Origin: Nymphaea colorata
Taxonomy: Eukaryota > Streptophyta > Magnoliopsida > Nymphaeales > Nymphaeaceae
Direction: 5' to 3'
DNA length: 64,000 nucleotides
Assembly: GCF_008831285.2 (NCBI RefSeq)
Contig: NC_045146.1
Coordinates: 11,048,972 to 11,112,971, forward strand
Shown here: in pieces, positions 49,301 through 58,900 of the stretch
How positions within the stretch are numbered: position 1 is the first letter of the stretch
How the letters are laid out: the number at the start of each line of letters is the position of its first letter
Translations under genes and position numbers: made by a program
The notes under the pieces: generated by a model
The model's input: only the letters and a program-made list of their open reading frames with translations
Told to the model about the DNA's origin: nothing
The model's database searches: none

Positions 49301-52300
49301 GTCTAGGTCCCTCTCTCAGCCATCCACCAACATCATCTCAAGAGGTAAGCTTCACTGATAAGATTGACTAAATGATGACCATTCTGCAGCAGATCTCCTT
49401 ATTACCATTCACAAGGGCAAGCGATAGTGCACACTACATCCTATTTCTAATTATGTATCTACTGATTGTCTGAGTACAAGTTTGGTGCAGCAGATCATCT
49501 TGATCAAGCTCTCTCTAGTCATGTTGTCCCATCTTCTTACCATCACGCCCTCTTAGATCCACGTTGGTGATAAGCAATGCAGGAGGAAATGGATGCTCTT
49601 CTTTCTCGGGAGACTTGATACTTGGTAGATCCTTCGACACACTTTGATGTGGTTGGATCAAGATGGGTATTCACTATCAAGTATCATTCTGATGGTTCGG
49701 TTGAAAGGTTCAAAGCATGTCTTGTCGCAAAAGGGTATACTCAGACTTATGGTATTGACTTCTTTGAGACATTTTCGCCTGTGGCTCGGTTGGGCACTAT
49801 TCGATTGATTATATCTCTTGCTGTCCAACGAGAGTGGCCTCTCTTCCAGCTGGATGTGAAAAATGCCTTTCTGTATGGAGACCTTTCTAAAACCGTCTAT
49901 ATGCAGCAACCACCTGGTTTTGAGCGACAGGGGGAGTGTTCCAAGGTATGCAAATTAAAGAAGGCTATTTATGGACTTAAACAGAGTCCTCGTGCATGGT
50001 TCTAGAAGCTTACTGAGGTGTTATCTAAGTGTGGATTTCGCCGATCCCAGCTTGATCACTCATTGTTTATCAAGCGAGGCATATCAGGGATGGTGATATT
50101 GGTTGTCTACGTGGATGATATTGTTCTTATCGGAGAAAATGATCAAGAGATAGCTCAAATAAAGGAGTTTTTACAACAACACTTTGTTACTGAAGACCTT
50201 GGACAACTCCGTTATTTTTTTGGTATTGAGGCGGCTCGTAGTAATAAAGGAGTTGTAGTGTCTCAAAAGAAATATGTCTTTGATCTTCTGTAGGGAACAA
50301 GACTATTGGGAGCTAAGCCTGCCACACTTCCCATGAATCCCCGGATTCATATACATGATGATGACTCAGAGCCGTTTGACTCTAGATTTTACAGATCCCT
50401 GATAGGGAAACTGTTATATTTGACTGTCACTCGCCCCGACATTAGCTTTGCTGTGAATAAGTTAAGTCAGTTCATGGAAAAACCCCGGAAGGTTCATTGG
50501 GATGTTGCTCTAATGATTGTTAGATACTTGAAATCAGCCCTGGGAAAAGGGTTATGGTTCAAAAAGGGAGAATGTGTTGACATCGAAGCGTATAGTGATG
50601 CTGATTACTTAGGTTCTGTAGATGACAGGAAGTCTACTACAGGTTTTTGTGTCTTTGTGGGAGGTAATCTTATTTCCTGGAGGAGCAAGAAGCAGAACGT
50701 GGTGGCTCGTTCTAGTGCTGAGTCATAATATAGGGCTATGGCTCAAACTGCGGCTGAAATGTCGTGGGTTAGATCACTACTTTTGGAGTTGGGTATTTCA
50801 GTGAATCTCCCAATGAAGATGTATTGTGACAACAATGCAACTACATATATTGCTAACAATCCTGTCTTTTATGAAAGGACTAAACACATTGAATTGGATT
50901 GCCACTATATTCGAGACTTACTTCAAAAAGGAATTGTTAGCACTATTCATGTCTCCTCAGAAGATCAGGCAGCTGATATCCTCACTAAGGCTCTTCCCAT
51001 AGGCGATTTCTTGAGATGTTGTAACAAGCTGAGCATGATTGATATATATGCTCCAGCTTGAGGGAGAGTGTTAAAAGAGTATTTCTGAAATATTAGAAAG
51101 TTAGAGAGGATGTCTTTAAACATTTTCTTATAGTTGTTGTACTGTTTTTGCAAAGTGTTTACAGCCAGCCGTAATCTCTTTTAAAAGAGATTAGGGTTAC
51201 GTTAACGACCTAATTCTTTTTGGCTCTCTCTCTCTCTCTCATTCTCTCCTTTCCTCAACATCTCTCTCGTCTCTTTCAATCTGGAACAAATATAACGGAT
51301 CTAATAGAACTCAAGAAAATGATCAAAGCAACAAAATTACAAAATAATATAAACAAATATCAAATGAACAATGCCATTCTTTTTCTTTTCTTGAAATAAG
51401 ATGCAAATTGGAGTGCACAAAAACCAAGTCCACTGAATGTTGGCTAGTGAACTTATTCCTTTTAATGTTGTATATATGAGAATACATGCTCCAATTTCTT
51501 TCGCAACACAGTGATGTAATGGGTTGTGATAGTAATCTCATTGCAAGTTTTTGGAGCACTGACATATCTGATCCATAAGATACCCACCAATCCACCAATC
51601 CAAAACACATATTGTTGTAAAACAGCAGCTATAATCTGTCACACGTGGAGGAGTACCCGTATGGTACCGGTACGACACCAGTACCGGTACGGGTACGGGG
51701 TTGGGTACGCTGTAGGTGCGCGTTGACCGTACCGGGTACGGTCAACACATCGGAGGTCATTTTTGACCTTTTTGGGACACGGTCAACTTTGACCGAGTCC
51801 AAATGTGTCTTTTTATAATTTTAACGATTTTTAAATTTTATCGTTTAAAACCATTTTAATGTTAAAAAAAAAGAAAGTTCGAAACCCTTAAAACATGTTT
51901 TTGTTTGAAGGGTTTCGTTCTCCTCTCAACGTGCGACGGCCGGCGACAGGTAGGGGCGGCAACGGCAGACGAACGACGACGACGACGTCAGGAGGCGAAC
52001 AACAACAGTATATTTTTGTTTTTATCATTTTTTAGTTCATTTTCATTGGCTCCGCCCCTGCCTTCACCGCCGGCGACGGCAGACAGCAGGGGAGATGATC
52101 TTACATCTGTCGCCGGTGTTTTTTTGTGGTGTTTTTTTGTCAACACCGTCAGACGTCGCTGGGGCGATGATCTTATAGGATTTGGGTGGTGTTTTTGTCT
52201 TCAATGTTCTTGAACGTGATGATCTTGATAGGCCGACAGCAAGATTGATAAAAGAACTCACTCATATAATTGGTATTTTGGTATGCCTTGTCCAACAATG

Positions 52301-55300
52301 ACCTGTTATTCTTTGGGTGCAGGCCTTCCCACGTCATATACCTTATTCTGCATAGTCTGCATATTCTGTATTGCATGTTCTATACTGATTGAGAAGAAGT
52401 CCTATTTCCGAACATTCTTTGCTGCATGTTGTCTTGTATTGATTGAGAACAAGTCCAACTATATTGCATGCTGAACAAGTTAGACAAGGAGAATTCTGCA
52501 TCATGTTTTTTCTTAAAACTAATTGAGAACGAGTCCAATTACAATGTTATCTGCATCAGATATTGTCTTGTACTAATTAGGAACAAATCCATTTGATATT
52601 GGTGTGATATATCGTTTCATGAGAGGTTTCGTCTATTTGGAATGATCCCTGTTTCTATTGGTTTTGTGTTGCAGCTCTTTTGCTAGGTGCTTTTCATATA
52701 AGTTGTAAATTGTAATGGCTGATAAAGGAAAAGAAATGATGCCTGTAAGTGGAAGTGGAAATGTAGTGAGCAACAGTAGTAGTGTTAATACCACTGCAAT
52801 AGAGAAGGATAATCCATCTCAACCTCTTTGGCGCTATGTGAACAAACTAGGAAAAGGACCAGGTGGTGGTGGGAATGTAATTTTTTCTTGCAAATTATGT
52901 AATATGACTTACACCGGCTCTGATACACGTTGCAAAGCACATTTATTGCATATCTCAGGCGTTGGAATTAGACCATGCCCAAAAGTTACCAAAGAGGAGA
53001 TTCAAATATTCAAAAAAGAACAGGATGCAGCTGAGACGAAGAAATCTTCAGCCAAGTCAAGTGTATCTGTTCCTCTTTATGCTATTGAACAAGGTGAAGA
53101 TGGTTCAAAGAAAAGGAAAACATTATCACAAGCATTCAATAATATGGGAAGGGCAGAGATGGATAGAAGGATCAGAAGGTTTTTTTTTTGCAAGTTCACT
53201 TCCTTTTAATGTAGCTAGAAGTCCTTATTGGAAAGATGTTGTTACAGGTTTGGCTAATTGCAGTTTGAGTGGTTATGTACCCCCGAGTTCAGAGAAGTTG
53301 AGAACAGTAATTCTTGCAGAAGAGAAGGCAAACATTGAAAAATTATTAGAGAAGAAGAAATTTTCATGGATACAATATGGAGTATCCATTGTTTCTGACG
53401 GGTGGACTGATATACAAAGGCGGCTACTGATAAATTTTATTACTTATTCGCTTGATGGACCAATCTTCTTGAAATCTGTTGATGCATCTGGGGAGTATAA
53501 AGATGCTGAGTATTTAAAAGGGCTATTTATAGAAGTCATCAAAGAAGTGGGTGAGGATGATGTTGTGCAAATTGTTACTGATAATGCTCCAGTTTGCCAA
53601 CGAGCAAGGATGAATTTGGCAAGTGATCCCAAATATAGTCACATATTTTGGACTCCTTGTGTGACACACAATATAAATTTAGCACTTAAAAGTATTTGCA
53701 ACCCATCAAAAGATGATCCAAATGCAGGTTTGTTGTGTTCATGGATTGAGGAGCTTGAGCATGATGTCAGAAACATCAGAAATTTTGTTGTAAACCACAA
53801 CAAGCTCTTGCTATATTTAATAGGCATTCTGATTTGAAATTGTTGAAGGTAGCAGACTCGTTTTGCATCCATTATTGTAATGATAAAAAGAATAAAACAG
53901 GTGAAACATGCATTAACACTTATGGTGACTGACAATGATTGAGACTTTTATCGGAGTCATGACATTGTGAAGGCATCAGAAATAAAAAAAAATATTTTAG
54001 ATGATGAATGGTGGGATAAAGTTACATATTTTCTGCAATTTACAAAGCCTATGAGAGAAGTTGATAAAGAAGGGCCCATGCTTCACAAAGTTTATGATAT
54101 GTGGGATAACATGATTGAAAAAATTCAAAACATCATTTTTAGACTTGAGAAAAGAATGTTGCACTTGATGATTCTGAGTTTTTCGATCATGTGCATAGAA
54201 TTTTAGTAAGAAGATGGAACAGAAGCAATAACCCTTTGCATTGTATGGCGCACTCCTTAAATCCCAAATATTATGGACAAACATGGTTGTCAGGAGGTAC
54301 TGGACGTGTTCTTCCTAATCGAGATCCAGAAATATAAAAAAATAGGGAGATATGTTTGGGAGGACTATTTTTTGATCTTCATCGGTTGAAGATAATAAAT
54401 AATGAGTTTGCGACCTTCTCTGGTGGAAGAAATGATTCAATACAAGCTGCAATGGCAAGAGATGAAGAAGATCCTGTTAATTGGTGGTTATGTTTTGGAG
54501 CATTGACATCAAATCTCCAACAACTTGCATTGAAGTTATTATCTCAACCTGCAACCTCTTCATGTTGTGAAAGAAATTGGAGCACTTATTCTCAAATTCA
54601 CAACATCAAGAGAAATAAGCTAACTAGTAAGCGAGCAGAAGATTTAGTTTATGTCCACTCCAACCTACGCTTACTTTCACGTACTTCAGATGATTACAAG
54701 TATTTCTTTCTTTTCGTATCTTTGATATGTATACATAATACATATGTATATTATTATTATGTTGGTTGTTTAAAGTTAATATTAACTTAAATCCTCTGTA
54801 ACACGGGTACGGCTTCAAAGGAGGAGTACCCGTCCGGTACCGGTACGACACCGGTACGGGTATGGCACCCGGTACGGCAATTTGGTGCGTTGACCGTACC
54901 GGACGGGTGCGGTCAACGCACCGGAGGCCGTATCCGTCCATTTTTGGACACGGTCAAAGTTGGCCGAGTCTAAATATGTTCGTTTTTTATTTTAACGATT
55001 ATTTGATTTTATCTTTTAACACTATTTTAACGTTAAAAAACCTTAAGTTCGAAACCCTTTTTCGTTTTTCGTTTTACGTTTTCTCCTCTCCGAGTCTTCG
55101 GCGGCGGCAGCGGCAGGGAAGGCAGGGTCCTCTCCGGCGACGGGAGCAGCGAAACAAAGGCGACATCAGCGGCGAAACGGTAGGGCGACGGCAGCGGCAG
55201 AACGGCAGGGCTGAGAGAAGTTGATAAAGAAGGGCCCATGCTTCATAAAGTTTATGATGTGTGGGATAACATGATTGAAAAAATTCAAAACATCATTTTT

Positions 55301-55924
55301 AGACATGAGAAGAAGAATGTTGCACTTGATGATTCTGAGTTTTTCGATCATGTGCATAGAATTTTAGTAAGAAGATAGAACAAAAGCAATAACCCTTTGC
55401 ATTGTATGACACACTCTTTAAATCTCAAATATTATGGACAAACATGGTTGGCAGGAGGTACTGGTCGTGTTCCTCCTAATCGAGATCCAGAAATATCAAA
55501 AAATAGGGAGATATGTTTGGGAAGACTGTATTCTGATTTTCATCTGTTAAAGATAATAAATAATGTCCACTCCAACCTCTTCATATGTATACATGATTTG
55601 TTTATGTCCACGCCAACCTCTTCATGTTGTAAAAGAAATTGTTGCAACTTGCAATTCAGGATCGTCCAAGTATTGGGATGTTAATCCAGAGGACATTGAT
55701 GTGGAACTTGAAGGAGAACATGATTTGCATGCTTTTAACATGGACCTTACAGAACCTGTTGCTCCTTCTAATCTTCATGATGCGATTGAGGAGAATCAAG
55801 AAAGCTGACATGTTTGTATAATTGTATGTTAATTACTTCCATACTGTGTTTTGGACCATGATTTTATTTTGTTTGCAATTTTTTGATATATATGTGTGAA
55901 TATGTTATTTTGTTTGAAATTTTT

Positions 55925-55972
<48 letters not shown>

Positions 55973-58900
55973 GTGTGTGTACGGCCATACCCCCGTACTC
56001 AAATTTTTTGAAAATGGTTCGTACCCGTACTGATACCCGTACCCGCACCCATACCCGTACCTATGTGACATAGCTTAAATCATATTTTGATTTTGTTGCA
56101 ACTTGCAGTTCAGGTTCATCGAAGTATTGGGATGTTAATCCAGAGGACATTGACGTGGACCTTGAAGGAGAACATGATTTGCATTCTCTTAATATGGATC
56201 TTATAGAACCTGTTGTTCCTTCTAATCTTGATGTGACTGAGGAGAATGAGAATTAATAAAGCTGATGTATTTTGAATGTTAATTATGCGACTGAGGAGAA
56301 TGAGAATCAAGACTGATAAATTTTGGATTATGATTTATGAATATGTTATTATGTTTGTAATTTTTGATATATATATGTCCAAATATGTTATTCTGTTTGA
56401 AATTTTTTGACATATATACATGTGTGTGTACGGCCGTACCCCCATACCCAAGTTTTTTAAAAATGGTCCGTACCCGTACCTGCACCGGCACCCGTACCCG
56501 CAGCCGTACCCGTACCTATGTGACATAGGCTATAATGCATTATGAAGTTGAGGAGACAGAAGATATACACAAGTGTCAAAGGATTACTAGTCCAAGAAAT
56601 GTTATCAGTTGGGACCGGCCAAAGTAGGCGCAGGAGTTATAAAAAGCAGCCCACCAGACAGAATATTGGAAGAATTCATAGACAGCCAGCATCAGAGCAT
56701 TTCCCACCTGCCACTATATCGTCTTCTAGAGCTGGACTCATGTTCTGTATCAACCTCAAAGCAGGCCTGAACCATAGGTATGCAATTTTGATAGCATATA
56801 GAGCTAGGATAAGGAAACTCCAATAACCAAGTAACTGGAACCAGATATGGACTGCAGGTCAAATCCCTTTAGAACTGACCTAAATCATGCTTATAAATAA
56901 GGTTGAGGCTTGATTGAAGGGATTTTATTGGAGGTTGAAGTAAATCGGCCCTCTAGGAGGGATTGCCTTAACTAGGTTAGGGTTTTGTGGGTGTATGTGT
57001 TGGGTTTTCCTCGTGTATCCCTGATAGCAAGGAAACAACCCTATCATAGGATCACCAAACTGGGAAGTTGATTCGAGAAGATTTTAGAAGGGAGATCTTT
57101 ACTACATGAACAACTTATGTATCCCTAAGAAAAATTTTCGTAATCTTGTCAAAGATGTTGACATCAACACTTGGATCAAAGGTTAGGCCATCCCAACTTT
57201 AGAAAAATATCTATGATGTCTCCTACTAAGACTTTTTGTATTAAGGACTTCAAGTGGAATGATTGCATACATGGAAAAATGAAATCCTTATTCTTTAGAC
57301 AAAGAAGTTTTTTTTTTCTTCTATGCCATTTGAGCTTGTTTATTCCGATGTATGGGGGCCATCTCCCATTATGTCAAAAGGAAGATTATTTTGCTATGTG
57401 ATCTTTGTTGATGGTTTACTCAATATTGTTGGATATACTTTGCAAGGTTCAAATCTGAAGTTTTTAAAAGTTTTCACAACTTGATAAAAATTCAATTTGA
57501 TGCTAAATTGAAAATCTTAAGAACTGACTCTGGAGGAGAATTTGTTTCAAATGAATTCAAAAGGTATTTAGAAAGCTTTGGAATAGTTCACCAAAAAAAA
57601 TGCCTAAGAACACCTCAACAAAATGGTCTTTTTGAAAGAAAACATAGACACATAGTAGAAACAACTCGAACTCTACTTATTGAAAAAAATATTCCTAAAA
57701 ACTTTTGGGTTGAGACTCCCTTTGCCTCTGTTTATCTCATAAATAGGATACCTTCAAAAGTTTTGAATAATATGACCCCTTATTGAAAAATTATTTAGGA
57801 CATGATTACAATAGGCTTGGAGTTTTTGGATGCAAATGCTATGATTTGAATGACATGACTAACAAATTGAGTTCAAAAGTGATTGAATGTATGTTTCTTG
57901 ATTATATTAAACTCAAAAAGGCTACAAATGCTACGACCCAATCAAAAATAAGTTATAGTTTCTAGAAATGTAATATTTAATGAAAAAGAAGATGGATTTG
58001 AAAAAAATAAAAACCACAATAGGATAAAGATTATTCTTTCATATTCAAATATCTTTCCAAATTTGATGATGATGAACCATATGATGACGGAATAATGATG
58101 ATGGAAATAATATTGATGTTAGAAATGATGGTAGAGCACCCAAAGAAATATACCTATCATAAAAGAAGTAGGCAACATGACCATATAGAAGAACACCATG
58201 ATCCTATTGACTTTTATCATCCCTAGAATCTACTTCAAATGAAGTCAATCTTATAAAATCCACTAGAAACATAAGACCACCCAATAGATTTTTATGATAT
58301 GAGTCATTCTTCCCAGCTCATACTACATTTAATGAAGCATCAACTTATAAAAGGATGCTATGTTGGAAGAATTAGATGCCCTAAGAAAAGCAAAACTTAG
58401 GAAATTCAGGATTTACCCTTAGGGAAAAAGACCATTGGATGTAAATGAGTCTACGATGTGAAAATTAAAAGTGATGGATCTTTGGAAAGATATAACTAGG
58501 TTTGTTGTTAAGAGATATACTTAAGAATATGGAATTGACTATAACGAAACCTTTGCCCCCGTAGCTAGAATGACCACTGTTAGAACTTAGAACTTAGAAC
58601 TCTTATTGCATTGGCTTCTATTAAAAAGTGGAACATCTACCAAATGGATCTTAAAAGTGTTTTTTCAAATGAAAAGCTTGTTGAAGAAGTTTATATGGAT
58701 GCTCTACTAGGATTGCCACTTCTACAAGGAAAAGTATGACTTAAGAAAGCTCTATACGGACTGAAACAAGCTCCCAAAACCTGGTTTGATTGATTTAATT
58801 TTGTTATTTCTAATTATGGTTTTAACTCATGTTTGACTGACACTCCTTTGTTTGTCAAAAAATACTTTTACAGGTATTATAATTCTTCTATTGTATGTTG

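Larger units (their letters stand above)
40745..51260 (+). mobile_element. Copia B: decayed Ty1/copia element split by copia C
   Basis: Same family as copia A but with gag. Segments: gag 40753-41154, zinc knuckle about 41287-41340, protease 41455-41811, pre-integrase/integrase 41824-42351, then, after the copia C insertion, 48653-49084, RT 49622-50293 and RNase H 50306-51061. A polypurine tract GCTTGAGGGAGAG precedes a 3' LTR at 51069-51260. No 5' LTR was found. Stops and small frameshifts occur throughout, for example at 41809-41811, 50003-50005 and 50726-50728. It lies in sense orientation within the TRAX intron. Confidence 0.9.
51636..56528 (+). mobile_element. hAT-2: BED/DUF659 hAT transposon with hAT-3 nested inside
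   Basis: 8-bp duplication GCTATAAT at 51628-51635 and 56529-56536. Right end ..CCGTACCTATGTGACATAG; left end CTGTCACACGTGG, apparently two bases short of the right-end complement. Both ends carry dense TACCCGTACC / GGTACGG words (51654-51750, 56430-56520), likely transposase-binding subterminal repeats. Without hAT-3 the element is about 3.6 kb. It encodes a transposase at 52715-56256. Confidence 0.92.
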
